Origin: Succinimonas sp045124755
GTDB lineage: Bacteria > Pseudomonadota > Gammaproteobacteria > Enterobacterales > Succinivibrionaceae
DNA length: 64,000 bases
Reading direction: 5' to 3' (one strand)
NCBI RefSeq assembly: GCF_045124755.1
Contig: NZ_JBGVMK010000063.1
A model generated the notes under the pieces. The model made no database searches. It worked only from the letters and a program-made list of their open reading frames with translations, and was not told the origin of the DNA. Below are positions 47,622-57,019 of this stretch, piece after piece (position 1 is the first letter of the stretch; each line of letters opens with the position of its first letter). A program made the translations under genes and the position numbers.

Positions 47622-48716
47622 ATGGAAACCGTGGCTGTTGATATAGATTTAGCCGCATTGAAGCGCAATATGGCATTAATTGCCGGAAAGACTCCCCAAA
47701 GCAGGATTATTGCGGTGGTGAAGGCCAATGCCTACGGACATGGCAGCGTGGCCTGCGCCCGCGCCATGGACGAATATGCCGCCGGATATGCCGTAGCCCG
47801 GCTGGAGGAAGCTCTGGAGCTCCGGGAGGCGGGAATCAGGAAGCCCATAATCATGCTGGGGGGCTGCGCCTCCGCCGGGGATCTGGACGAGGTGGCGCGG
47901 CAGGATATTTCGGTAACGGTTCATAGCTTTGCCATGCTGGAGGAGCTTAAAGCTTTCTGTAAGTCCCGTCCTGAAATCCGCCTCCGGGTATGGTGCCAGG
48001 TTAATATCGGCATGCAGCGGCTGGGCTTTAATGAGGATGAAGCGGAAAGAGCCATGGCGGAAATCCGCGCCTTCCCCGGCTTTGTTCATCCGGTGGGGAT
48101 GATGGCCCATCTTTCCTGCTCTGATGAAGCCGCTCTTAAGGCATATCACGAGAGCCAGCTGGCCGCCTTTAAGCGGATGAGCCGTTTTGCGGAGGGGCCC
48201 CTCTGTCTTGCCAATTCGGCGGGGATTCTCTACTATCCGGAAACCTGTACCGAGTTTGTGCGACCGGGCATTATCCAGTACGGCATCTCGCCTACCCTGG
48301 GAAAAAGGGGAACCGACTTCGGACTTGAACCGGTTATGACTTTCCGGACGGTGGTTTATGCGGTGAGAGATCTTAAACCCGGAGATGCCGTGGGCTACGG
48401 AGCCTCCTGGGTGGCCGACCGGCCCACAAGAATAGCCGTGCTGGGAGCCGGCTATGCTGACGGTTATCCAAGATCCATGCCCAACGGTTCTCCGGTATAT
48501 CTGAACGGTGCTGTGGTTCATACAGTCGGGCATGTCTGCATGGACATGATGTTTGCCGAGCTGGGGCCGGATCTTAAGGCGGCTCCGGGAGATACGGCGG
48601 AGCTCTGGGGCCGGCACGTTTCCGCGGAGACTCTGGCGGAGAGAGTGGGCACCATTCCTTACGAGCTTCTCACCAGACCTACCAGAAGAGCGCGTTATTG
48701 CTACCATTCCGAATAG
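47622..48716 (+). CDS. alr: Alanine racemase
   Basis: Makes D-alanine for peptidoglycan. 364 residues: PLP Lys near 35 in VVKANAYGHGSV, substrate and PLP residues in RLEEALELREAG and MGMMAHLSCSDE-like segment GMMAHLSCSD, the catalytic Tyr in GYGASWVADRPTRIAVLGAGYADGYPR, and VGHVCMDMMF near the C terminus. Gene order dnaB-alr is conserved. A terminator hairpin shared with the convergent gene follows. Confidence 0.96.
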   Translation: METVAVDIDLAALKRNMALIAGKTPQSRIIAVVKANAYGHGSVACARAMDEYAAGYAVARLEEALELREAGIRKPIIMLGGCASAGDLDEVARQDISVTVHSFAMLEELKAFCKSRPEIRLRVWCQVNIGMQRLGFNEDEAERAMAEIRAFPGFVHPVGMMAHLSCSDEAALKAYHESQLAAFKRMSRFAEGPLCLANSAGILYYPETCTEFVRPGIIQYGISPTLGKRGTDFGLEPVMTFRTVVYAVRDLKPGDAVGYGASWVADRPTRIAVLGAGYADGYPRSMPNGSPVYLNGAVVHTVGHVCMDMMFAELGPDLKAAPGDTAELWGRHVSAETLAERVGTIPYELLTRPTRRARYCYHSE

Positions 48717-48823
48717 CGGGGGTTAGTCTTTCTTCGTTAAGGGGATGACTCTCCCGCTCTCCCGAAAAGTCCGGCCGCAATTACTGCCGTATCCCTATTG
48801 CCAGGATTCTGACCGGAGGAGCA

Positions 48824-48854
48824 AAAAAGCCTGAAACATAATTTCAGGCTTTTT
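48824..48854. terminator. Bidirectional terminator between alr and the convergent gene
   Basis: A 13-bp stem including AGCCTGAAA/TTTCAGGCT around a CATAA loop, with A on the left and T on the right side, so it can stop transcripts in both directions. Confidence 0.85.
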
Positions 48855-48896
48855 CAGGTGATATCCAAAATCTCAGCAAGAGACCATCAGGAATCT

Positions 48897-49322
48897 TTAG
48901 AATTCAAACTTCGGACGCTCGTACTTGCGGGAAAGCTTCACCTCGTCGCCCTTTTCTTCCATGATGTCCTCAAGCTTTTCCGAAGCATCCTGCAGCTTGT
49001 CCTTGAGATCCTCGGCGGCGGATTCGGCGGTAATGCAGCTTTCGCTGTCAGGGCCGGCCTTGCATTCCTCTTCCATGACCTTAAGAGCTTCGTTGTACTT
49101 TTCAGTAAAATAACGGAATTCAAGATCATCGGGAGCAGTCATGCTGAAGCCGTGCTCATCGGCAAAAACATAGAACCACGGATGACCCCAGTCCCATCTC
49201 GGAAAAATAAACTCGAAGGCATTGTCCGCTGTTTTGTACAGAGACGTGGCATAGTTCAGCTGTCCCATGGATACCAAAAGCGCCAGTACCAGAACTGTGT
49301 AGATAACGACCTTGAAAAACAT
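48897..49322 (-). CDS. Membrane-anchored protein of unknown function with coiled coil
   Basis: 141 residues. One N-terminal membrane segment or uncleaved signal (about 4-20), then an aromatic stretch (FEFIFPRWDWGHPWFYVF) and a highly charged helical region with coiled-coil character (about 80-128, EECKAG ... DLKDKLQDASEKLEDIMEEKGDEV). Two Cys (about 87 and 96) could pair. It sits alone between convergent alr and nadC on the same strand. No family is recognised. Confidence 0.7.
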   Translation of the reverse strand: MFFKVVIYTVLVLALLVSMGQLNYATSLYKTADNAFEFIFPRWDWGHPWFYVFADEHGFSMTAPDDLEFRYFTEKYNEALKVMEEECKAGPDSESCITAESAAEDLKDKLQDASEKLEDIMEEKGDEVKLSRKYERPKFEF

Positions 49323-49477
49323 GCTATAAACTCACTTATGTTGCTTGATTCTGTCTGATTCCTGCCGGATGCTGTTATTTCTGCAAAAATCGCAGGGACA
49401 AATCCTCGCCTGAATTATACGAAAAAATCCTTCGCTGTGGCATTTCTTTGTCCCGAAAATTTGCATTTTTATCACAA

Positions 49478-50338
49478 TTACACGGCCCGCGGCGGAGAGA
49501 GTTCAATACGCATGGAAAGATCCATGGCCTGAACATTTTTGGTAAGCGCTCCCACGGAAATGAAATCCACGCCGGTTTCGGCATAGCGCCTGATGGTTGC
49601 CAGGCTGACATTGCCCGATATCTCAAGCTTGGCCTTGTGATCGGTAATCTTCACGGCCTCCTCCATCATGGGGAGATCGAAATTGTCCAGCATGATGATG
49701 TCGCTTTTGGCCTCCAGAGCCTCCCGAAGCTCGTCAAGGTTTTCTACTTCAACCTCCACCATCTTATTGGGAGAGAGCTTCCGGGCGGTTTCCACCGCTG
49801 CCATGATGCCGCCGCAGGCCATAATGTGGTTTTCCTTGATGAGATAGGCATCAAAAAGACCCATGCGGTGATTATGACCGCCGCCGGCCGTTACGGCGTA
49901 CTTAAGGGCAGTGCGAAGTCCCGGAATGGTTTTTCTGGTATCCAGAAGGGCGCAGCCGGTGCCGGCGATTTCCTTCACGTATTCGGACACCACGGTGGCC
50001 ACGCCGGACAGGGTCTGCACGAAATTAAGAGCGGTTCTTTCGGCGGTCAGCATAATTCTGGCATTGCCGTCCAGGGAAAAGAGCTCCATGCCCGGAGTAA
50101 CATGATCGCCGTCCTTGACCTTCCAGGTGACCCTGACCAGGTCTCCCAGCTGATGGAAAACCTCTTCCACCCAGGCCTTGCCGCAGAATATGCCGGCCTC
50201 TCTGGTGATAACCCGGGCATGATTCACGTGATCAGCCGGAATCAGCTGAGCGGTAAGATCCCGGGAGGGATCAGCCTCGCCGCCGAGATCCTCCCGGAGA
50301 GCCAGAGCTACGGAATTTGTTATATCTTCGCTTAACAT
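49478..50338 (-). CDS. nadC: Nicotinate-nucleotide pyrophosphorylase (quinolinate phosphoribosyltransferase)
   Basis: Makes nicotinate mononucleotide from quinolinate and PRPP in de novo NAD synthesis. 286 residues with ERTALNFVQTLSGVAT, DTRKTIPGLRTALKYAVTAGGGHNHRMGL (substrate-binding Arg/Lys/His), and the PRPP-side strands VEVEVENLDEL and IMLDNFDLP. It complements pncC in NAD supply. No nadA or nadB is in the window. Confidence 0.96.
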   Translation of the reverse strand: MLSEDITNSVALALREDLGGEADPSRDLTAQLIPADHVNHARVITREAGIFCGKAWVEEVFHQLGDLVRVTWKVKDGDHVTPGMELFSLDGNARIMLTAERTALNFVQTLSGVATVVSEYVKEIAGTGCALLDTRKTIPGLRTALKYAVTAGGGHNHRMGLFDAYLIKENHIMACGGIMAAVETARKLSPNKMVEVEVENLDELREALEAKSDIIMLDNFDLPMMEEAVKITDHKAKLEISGNVSLATIRRYAETGVDFISVGALTKNVQAMDLSMRIELSPPRAV

Positions 50339-50598
50339 AATAATCCTCGTGTGTTATTCAGAGTCCCTGAGTCCCGGACAGAATCCGGAGAGATCCGGAG
50401 GCGTCTGGATAACGCCCCGGGATGCTGATAAATCAGAATTTGTCAGATTATACATCAAAATCAGTCCGGCAAGCAGGGGGATGAAATCCCGGAGAGGGAA
50501 GAGACGCGGGGGAAAATAATAGGCGAGATGAGGCTGAAAGAGGCTGATAAAGGGTGAGACCGGGGAATGGAATTACCTCTGAAATCACCGGCAATTCA

Positions 50599-50607
50599 TG
50601 ATATAAT
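50599..50607 (+). promoter_or_regulatory. Extended -10 promoter of prfB-lysS
   Basis: TGATATAAT, an extended -10 with consensus TATAAT at 50602-50607; no good -35 is needed or seen. The rest of the gap 50339-50598 holds no gene. Confidence 0.5.
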
Positions 50608-50677
50608 CCGCTCCTGTTTTATGTTATCGGAAATACCTGTCTGCTCTTGCAGTCAGCAATCTTCAGGAATAAGCAAA

Positions 50678-51794
50678 ATGCTGGAAATATCGGCTCAGGA
50701 AAACCGTTTGTCAGCTCTCAGAGCGCGCGCCGACGTGCTCAGGGGGTATCTTTGACCTTGATGTGAAGAAGGAACGTCAGGAGGAGGTTAATGCTCTTCT
50801 GGCGGATCCCTCGGTCTGGAATGACCGGGAGAAGTTTCAGGAGCTCAGCAAGGAGAAAATATCTCTGGATGCCTGTCTGGATATGTTCGGGGCTATCGAT
50901 CAGGGCTTGCAGGACACCGCAGATCTCATTCAGATGACCCGGGACGAGGAGAATGACAATCCGGAGGATGCTCAGGCTTCCTATGACGAGACCGAAGCCG
51001 AGATGAAGAAGCTGGAGGAACGCCTGGCCGAGCTGGAGTTTCAGAGAATGTTTTCCGGTGAAAACGACGCCCGGGACTGCTATATGGACATTCAGTCGGG
51101 ATCCGGCGGCACCGAGGCTCAGGACTGGGCCAGCATGGTCATGAGAATGTATCTTAAGTTTGCGGAAAAGAACGGCTTCAAAAGCGAAATCATCGAGCTT
51201 TCCGAAGGGGATGTGGCCGGCATCAAATCCGCGACGATAAAGTTTTCCGGAGATCATGCCTACGGCTGGTTCCGCACGGAAACCGGGGTGCACCGCCTGG
51301 TCAGAAAATCCCCCTTTGACTCCGGGAACCGGCGGCATACCTCCTTCTGCTCCGCCTTTGTTTATCCGGACGTGGAGGATAACATCAATATTGAAATCAA
51401 TCCCGCAGACCTCCGCATTGACGTATTCCGCTCCTCGGGAGCCGGCGGTCAGCATATCAACAAGACTGATTCCGCGGTGCGCATTACCCACATTCCCACC
51501 AATACCGTGGTTTCCTGTCAGAACGAACGCTCCCAGTTCCAGAACCGGGATCAGGCCATGAAGCAGCTCCGGGCCAAGCTCTATGAGCTGGAGCTCCGGA
51601 AGAAGCAGGCCGAGAAGCAGGCCCTGGAGGATTCCAAGGCGGATATCGGCTGGGGGAGTCAGATTCGTTCCTATGTGCTGGACGACTCCCGCATCAAGGA
51701 TCTCAGAACCAATTATGAGGTCAGCGATACGCAGTCAGTGCTGAACGGGGATTTGAAGGGTTTTATCGAAGAGAGCCTCAAGGCAGGTCTTTAA
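50678..51794 (+). CDS. prfB: Peptide chain release factor 2, with programmed +1 frameshift
   Basis: RF2 ends translation at UGA and UAA. The first 25 codons run from ATG 50678 (AGGA site) to CTT at 50750-50752, followed by in-frame TGA; skipping T50753 continues in the +1 frame to 51794, giving 371 residues. The downstream part has the SPF anticodon-like motif (RKSPFDSGNRRHTSF) and the catalytic GGQ in GAGGQHINKTDSAVR. Automated callers may start it at 50763 and lose the N terminus. lysS follows 16 nt later, the usual partner. Confidence 0.96.
50741..50755 (+). promoter_or_regulatory. prfB autoregulatory frameshift site
   Basis: AGGGGG (50741-50746), TAT, then CTT-TGA-C: an internal Shine-Dalgarno three bases before the slippery CTT and stop UGA. 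Low RF2 slows termination and favours the +1 shift, so RF2 controls its own synthesis. Confidence 0.95.
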
Positions 51795-51810
51795 ACAGTG
51801 AGAAAATATT

Positions 51811-53352
51811 ATGGAAAATCAGGAACAGGATCTTACAAACGAGCTTAATGTCCGTCATGAGAAGCTGGAGAAGCTGCGTCAGGAGGGCAATGCCTTCCCC
51901 AATGATTTCAGAAGAGATCATATATCCTCCCAGATACACGAGAAATATGACGCCCTGGACAATGAGACTCTTGAGGCCGAGAAGCATCAGGTGAAGATTG
52001 CCGGCCGTCTGGTGGCCCGGCGCATCATGGGCAAGGCTTCCTTCGGCAGCATTCAGGACATGGGCGGCCGCATTCAGATCTATGCCGCCCGGGACGCGCT
52101 GCCCGAGGGGGTTTATCAGGACGTCTTCAAAAAGCTGGATCTGGGCGACATCGTGGGAGCCGAGGGCTATGTGTTCAAGACCAAAACCGGCGAGCTTTCC
52201 GTGCATCTCTCCAATATCAGGCTGCTCACCAAGGCTCTCCGTCCTCTGCCTGAGAAGTTCAAAGGACTTCAGGATCAGGAGGCCCGCTGCCGCCAGAGAT
52301 ATCTGGATCTCATTGCCAATGAGAAGTCCCGGAATACCTTTATCATGAGATCCCGCATCATTCAGGAAATCCGCAGATACATGACGGATCACCTCTTTAT
52401 GGAGGTGGAAACCCCCATGATGCAGACCATTCCCGGAGGAGCCTCGGCCCGGCCGTTTATCACGCATCATAATGCCCTGGACATGGACATGTACCTCCGC
52501 ATCGCTCCGGAGCTCTTCCTGAAGCGCCTTGTGGTAGGCGGCTTTGAAAGAGTCTTCGAGATTAACCGGAATTTCCGGAACGAGGGCATTGACGTGCGCC
52601 ACAATCCGGAATTTACCATGATGGAATTCTACATGGCCTATCATGACTTCAACGATCTCATTGACCTTACCGAGGATCTTCTGAAGACTCTGGCCAGCCG
52701 GATTCTGGGCGCCACGAAAATCCATTACGCCCGGGAAGGCGAGGAAGGCTTTGACATCGACTTCGGAAAGCCCTTTGACCGTCTGACCATGAAGGAGGCC
52801 ATTCTCCGTTACAACAGCTGGATTAAGCCCGAGGATCTGGAGGATTTTGATAAGGCCAAAGCCATTGCGGAAAAGCTTCATGTGGAAATTCTCAGCGCCT
52901 GGAAGCTGGGACATCTGGTTTCCGCGATTTTTGAGGAGACCGTGGAGGACAAACTCATTAATCCCACCTTCATTACCCAGTATCCCTTTGAGATTTCTCC
53001 TCTGGCGCGCCGCAATGACGAGAATCCCGACTACACGGATCGCTTTGAGTTTTACATTGCCGGACGGGAACTGGGCAATGCCTTCTCCGAGCTTAACGAT
53101 GCCGAGGATCAGGCCGCCCGGTTCAGAGCCCAGGTGGAGCAGAAGAATGCCGGGGACGATGAAGCCATGTACTATGACGGCGACTTTATCACCGCGTTGG
53201 AGCACGGCCTCCCGCCCACTGCCGGCGAGGGCATCGGCATTGACCGCCTGGTGATGCTGTTCACCAACAGCCACACTATCCGCGATGTCATTCTGTTCCC
53301 GACTCTGCGTCCCACTGCCAAGAAGCAGGCAAAGCAGCAACAGCCGGAGTAA
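51811..53352 (+). CDS. lysS: Lysine--tRNA ligase (class II)
   Basis: Charges tRNA-Lys. 513 residues: an N-terminal OB-fold for the anticodon (about 65-150, with VAGRLVARRIMGKASFG-type strands starting VKIAGRLVA), and a class II core with motif 1 (MEVETPMMQTIPGGASARPF), motif 2 (FEINRNFRNEGIDVRHNPEFT) and motif 3 (GEGIGIDRLVMLFTN). Forms an operon with prfB. Confidence 0.97.
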   Translation: MENQEQDLTNELNVRHEKLEKLRQEGNAFPNDFRRDHISSQIHEKYDALDNETLEAEKHQVKIAGRLVARRIMGKASFGSIQDMGGRIQIYAARDALPEGVYQDVFKKLDLGDIVGAEGYVFKTKTGELSVHLSNIRLLTKALRPLPEKFKGLQDQEARCRQRYLDLIANEKSRNTFIMRSRIIQEIRRYMTDHLFMEVETPMMQTIPGGASARPFITHHNALDMDMYLRIAPELFLKRLVVGGFERVFEINRNFRNEGIDVRHNPEFTMMEFYMAYHDFNDLIDLTEDLLKTLASRILGATKIHYAREGEEGFDIDFGKPFDRLTMKEAILRYNSWIKPEDLEDFDKAKAIAEKLHVEILSAWKLGHLVSAIFEETVEDKLINPTFITQYPFEISPLARRNDENPDYTDRFEFYIAGRELGNAFSELNDAEDQAARFRAQVEQKNAGDDEAMYYDGDFITALEHGLPPTAGEGIGIDRLVMLFTNSHTIRDVILFPTLRPTAKKQAKQQQPE

Positions 53353-53424
53353 CTGAAGAGACGGAAGTCTGAAATAGCCGGAATACCTGGCTGAAAAAAG
53401 AAAGGGGGACAGGTTCTCCCTTTT

Positions 53425-53433
53425 TGCTATAAT
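53425..53433 (+). promoter_or_regulatory. Extended -10 promoter of dapA
   Basis: TGCTATAAT at 53425-53433, directly after a hairpin with T run (53401-53425) that probably ends the lysS transcript. Confidence 0.5.
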
Positions 53434-53473
53434 TAACGCGGATGGAAAGAGCGTGTTTTGCGAGGATTAAAAA

Positions 53474-54349
53474 ATGATTCAAGGTTCAATTGTAGCTCTG
53501 GTTACGCCGTTCAAGGACGGAAAGCTTGATGAAGAGGCGCTGCGCCGCATGGTTGCCTGGCATGTGGAGCAGGGCACTGACGGCATAGTGCCGGTGGGCA
53601 CCACCGGGGAATGTCCGACGCTGTCTCATGATGAACATTTCCGGGTTATCGAGATTACTGCCGAAGTGGCCCGGGGCAAATGCGCCATTATCGCCGGCGC
53701 CGGCTCCAACAATCCGGTGGAGGCCATTGAGTATACCAAAGCTGCGGAACGCTTCGGCGCCGATGCCACCCTGCACATTGCCGGCTACTATAACCGTCCT
53801 AATCAGGACGGCCTTTATGCTCATTTCAAAATGGTGCATGATGCCACCAATATCCCTATTATTCTGTACAACGTGCCGGGCAGAGCCGTGGTAAACATTC
53901 AGCCTGACACCGTGGCCCGTCTGGCTGATCTTCCCCGGATCATCGGCATCAAGGACGCTACCGGCGATTTGGCCCGTCCCTGGGTTGAAAGACTTAAGGT
54001 TAAAAAGAAGGACTTTATCTGGCTCTCCGGCGAGGATGCCACCGCAGTGAGCTATGATGTGGCCGGCGGCACCGGCGTGATTTCGGTTACCGCCAATGTT
54101 GCTCCCCGGCTGGTGCATGAGGTGCAGGAGCTCTGCCTCAAGGGAGACTATGCCGCCGCCAGAGAAAAGCAGGATCGCCTGACCCGTCTTCACAAGCTGA
54201 TGTTCAAGGAACCCAGTCCGGCCGGGGCCAAATATGCCTGCTCGCTTCTGGGACTTTGCACCGAGGAGTGCCGTCTCCCGATCATGCCGCTTTCTCAGGA
54301 AACCAAGAATGAGATCAGAGCGGAGATGGGGGCTTTGAACCTGATCTGA
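53474..54349 (+). CDS. dapA: 4-hydroxy-tetrahydrodipicolinate synthase
   Basis: First committed step of lysine and diaminopimelate synthesis: condenses aspartate semialdehyde and pyruvate. 291 residues; GTTGECPTLSHDEH is the pyruvate/ASA site, the catalytic Tyr lies in YYNRPNQDGLYAHF, and the Schiff-base Lys in GIKDATGDL. The family's usual length and a single-gene unit. Confidence 0.97.
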   Translation: MIQGSIVALVTPFKDGKLDEEALRRMVAWHVEQGTDGIVPVGTTGECPTLSHDEHFRVIEITAEVARGKCAIIAGAGSNNPVEAIEYTKAAERFGADATLHIAGYYNRPNQDGLYAHFKMVHDATNIPIILYNVPGRAVVNIQPDTVARLADLPRIIGIKDATGDLARPWVERLKVKKKDFIWLSGEDATAVSYDVAGGTGVISVTANVAPRLVHEVQELCLKGDYAAAREKQDRLTRLHKLMFKEPSPAGAKYACSLLGLCTEECRLPIMPLSQETKNEIRAEMGALNLI

Positions 54350-54442
54350 CGGCATTCAGGAGGAACAGGAAATTTATGAGGCTTTATCCATTTATCTGTG
54401 GATAGAGCCTTTTTCAGCTTTACCGGTTAATGGGAACAGAAC

Positions 54443-55324
54443 ATGTCTGAAAACAGCAGCGGAGAAGCTCAGGAGAAAGAGCAAATGGAAAGAGCCGGAG
54501 CTTCCCATAACACTGACAGTTTAGCAGCGGAGACTGCATCATCGGGGCTGCCGCCGGAAGCAGGGAGTGCCGAGGTCATAGTGCGGGAGCTTGATGAAAA
54601 CGGCTCCTACATTAAGCACCGGCTGTCCTCTGCGGATGCCGCGCCTGATTATCGCAGCCGGCGCATCAAAAGCTTTGTGGTGCGGGAGGGCCGCCTTACC
54701 GCCGGTCAGGAGCACGCCCTGACCTCTTTCTGGAAGGACTACGGCATTGATTATGAAAACCGTCTTCTGGATCTGCCGGCGGTATTCGGGAGAAAGGCGC
54801 CCCTGGCTCTGGAGATCGGCTTCGGCATGGGCAAATCTCTGGTGGAAATGGCCGTCCGGGATCCCGGCCGGGACTTTATCGGCATCGAGGTGCATACTCC
54901 GGGAGTCGGGGCCTGCATTATGGGAGCCCATGAAGCGGGACTGACCAATCTCCGGGTGATTCACTATGACGCCGTGGATGTGCTGGGCAATATGATTCCC
55001 GACGGAGCCATTGACCGGCTGCAGCTTTATTTTCCGGATCCCTGGCACAAGGCCCGGCACAACAAGCGCCGTTTGGTAAAGCCGGAGTTTCTGGATCTGG
55101 TGATTCCCAAGCTGGCCTCCGGGGGCGTTATTCATATGGCCACGGACTGGGAGCCCTATGCGGAGCAGATGCTGGAGGTGCAGCGGGCTGACGCCAGAAT
55201 TGTCAATATGGATCCCGCCGGCGGCTATGCGCCGCGGCCGGATTACCGGCCTCTCACCAAATTCGAGGCCCGGGGCCAGCGGCTGGGGCATGGAGTATGG
55301 GATTTGTTATTCAGGAAAATATAA
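54443..55324 (+). CDS. trmB: tRNA (guanine-N7)-methyltransferase
   Basis: Methylates G46 of tRNA using SAM. 293 residues with an N-terminal extension of about 50 Ser/Glu/Ala-rich residues beyond the E. coli protein. Core motifs: LEIGFGMGKSLVEMA (SAM), IGIEVHTPGVGACIM, and the family signature LYFPDPWHKARHNKRR, then MATDWEPYAEQM. Its stop overlaps the ATG of amgK by one base. Confidence 0.95.
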   Translation: MSENSSGEAQEKEQMERAGASHNTDSLAAETASSGLPPEAGSAEVIVRELDENGSYIKHRLSSADAAPDYRSRRIKSFVVREGRLTAGQEHALTSFWKDYGIDYENRLLDLPAVFGRKAPLALEIGFGMGKSLVEMAVRDPGRDFIGIEVHTPGVGACIMGAHEAGLTNLRVIHYDAVDVLGNMIPDGAIDRLQLYFPDPWHKARHNKRRLVKPEFLDLVIPKLASGGVIHMATDWEPYAEQMLEVQRADARIVNMDPAGGYAPRPDYRPLTKFEARGQRLGHGVWDLLFRKI

Positions 55325-56295
55325 TGGAGACAACTGAAAGATTCCGGGCCCTGGAGGCCTGGTACCGCGGTCTTTATCCTAAGGATGCGGATCCTCTTGT
55401 TATGGTGAGCGGCGATGCCTCCTTCCGGAAATTTTACCGCTGCCGGCAGGGCATTCTCATGGATGCGCCGCCGGAAACCGAAAAGAACACAGAGTTTATT
55501 AAGCTGAGCCGTCTTCTTAATGAGGGCGGCGTAAGGGCTCCGGTGGTTTTTGCGGCAGATTTGCAGCAGGGTTTTCTGCTGGTTTCGGATTTGGGAAACA
55601 CCACCCTGGCCCGGGCCCGGAATCCGGACAACGAGGCTCTCCTTTACGAAAAGGCAGCGGATCTTCTGGGAAATATGGCAAGGATCTCCTGCGCTGATCT
55701 CCCGCCCTACGATCAGGCCTTTCTGGATCGCGAGGCCGGGATCTGCCTTGAGTGGTATTTCGAGAAGGGGGAGGGCCATCCCCTTAAGGGCGAGGAATTA
55801 AAGACCTTTAACCGGATGAAGGATCTCTGGTCGCAGGCCTTTCTGGAGCAGCCGGTTATTGCCGTGCACCGGGACTATCACAGCCGGAACATTATGCTGC
55901 TTCCGGAGGGTTCCCTTGGGGTGGTGGATTTTCAGGACATGGTCAGGGGGCCCCTGACCTATGATCTCATATCTCTTATCGGGGACTGCTATTACGAGAT
56001 GCCGGAGGATCTCCGGGAGCGGATTCTCTCCCGGGCTTACAATATGTATAAAGATTCCGGCCTGATTTCCGGGGTATCCCCGGAGCTTTTTCGGAAATGG
56101 TGCGATTTCACCATGCTGCAGCGTCATGTGAAATGCATCGGGATTTTCCGGAGACTGTTCCTCCGGGACGGCAAGTCCGGCTATCTCGGGGATATCCCCC
56201 GGGTGATGAGATATATCAGAAGCTGTGTTTCCCGGCATGAGGAGCTTACGCCCCTCATGGATTTGCTCCGGGATACCGAATACGGCAGAAATTAA
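55324..56295 (+). CDS. amgK: Anomeric MurNAc/GlcNAc kinase (AmgK-like)
   Basis: A 323-residue aminoglycoside-phosphotransferase-fold kinase. The catalytic loop is VHRDYHSRNIML (near 182-193) and the metal motif is VVDFQDMVRGP; the N-terminal lobe carries SGDASFRKFYR. With the nucleotidyltransferase directly after it, this matches the AmgK-MurU peptidoglycan recycling route, in which MurNAc is phosphorylated at C1 and then turned to UDP-MurNAc. ATG 55324 overlaps the trmB stop and has AGGA 8 nt before it. Confidence 0.9.
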   Translation: METTERFRALEAWYRGLYPKDADPLVMVSGDASFRKFYRCRQGILMDAPPETEKNTEFIKLSRLLNEGGVRAPVVFAADLQQGFLLVSDLGNTTLARARNPDNEALLYEKAADLLGNMARISCADLPPYDQAFLDREAGICLEWYFEKGEGHPLKGEELKTFNRMKDLWSQAFLEQPVIAVHRDYHSRNIMLLPEGSLGVVDFQDMVRGPLTYDLISLIGDCYYEMPEDLRERILSRAYNMYKDSGLISGVSPELFRKWCDFTMLQRHVKCIGIFRRLFLRDGKSGYLGDIPRVMRYIRSCVSRHEELTPLMDLLRDTEYGRN

Positions 56296-56308
56296 CAACG
56301 GAGAATGT

Positions 56309-57019
56309 ATGCATACAGCCATGATTCTTGCCGCCGGCCGCGGGGAAAGAATGCGCCCTCTGACCGACACCACCCCGAAGCCCCTTCTTACGGCCGGGGG
56401 AAAGCCGCTGATGGTTTATCATATTGAGCGGCTGGTGAGTCTGGGCATTCGGCACATTGTCATCAACCACGCCTGGCTGGGAGAAAAGATTGAATCCTTT
56501 CTGGGGGACGGGAGTCGTTACGGAGCCCGGATTGAGTATTCTCCGGAACAGCCCGGGGGGCTGGAAACCCTGGGCGGCCTCAGACATGCTCTGCCCCTTC
56601 TGGGAGAGGATCCCATTCTGGCGGTTAACGGTGATGTTTACACCGAGTATGATTTCGGGAGACTCATGGATCTTCCCATGACGGATCGGGCCGGCCATCT
56701 CGTGCTGGTATCCAATCCGCCGCACCATCCGAAGGGAGACTTTTCACTGGACGAGTCAGGACGGGTGCAGGATGTGCCGGGCTATACCTTCAGCGGCATT
56801 GCGGTGTATCGCACGGATATTTTCCGGGAGGTTCCCGATGTCCGGGCCCCCCTGAGGCCGTTTTTTCAGAAGCTTATCAGGGAGGGACGCCTGACCGGGG
56901 AGATCACCTCTGCCTTCTGGTGCGATGTGGGAACGCCGGAGCGCCTTAAAAACCTGGATGAACGGTTAAGATCCCGGCAGGAGAACGCCGGACTTAAGAG
57001 CGCAGAGGAGGACAGATAA
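56309..57019 (+). CDS. murU: N-acetylmuramate alpha-1-phosphate uridylyltransferase (MurU-like)
   Basis: A 236-residue nucleotidyltransferase with the sugar-1-P NTP-transferase start AMILAAGRGERMRPLTDTTPKPLL, NGDVYTEYDF (metal Asp), and FSGIAVYR. Next to amgK it most likely makes UDP-MurNAc from MurNAc-1-P in cell wall recycling, bypassing the fosfomycin-sensitive de novo step. ATG 56309 is chosen for GGAG 7 nt before it; its stop overlaps the djlA start by one base. Confidence 0.92.
   Translation: MHTAMILAAGRGERMRPLTDTTPKPLLTAGGKPLMVYHIERLVSLGIRHIVINHAWLGEKIESFLGDGSRYGARIEYSPEQPGGLETLGGLRHALPLLGEDPILAVNGDVYTEYDFGRLMDLPMTDRAGHLVLVSNPPHHPKGDFSLDESGRVQDVPGYTFSGIAVYRTDIFREVPDVRAPLRPFFQKLIREGRLTGEITSAFWCDVGTPERLKNLDERLRSRQENAGLKSAEEDR

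Noticed and set aside
51778..53340. 520-codon minus-strand frame opposite lysS
   Set aside because: Antisense shadow of a conserved gene.
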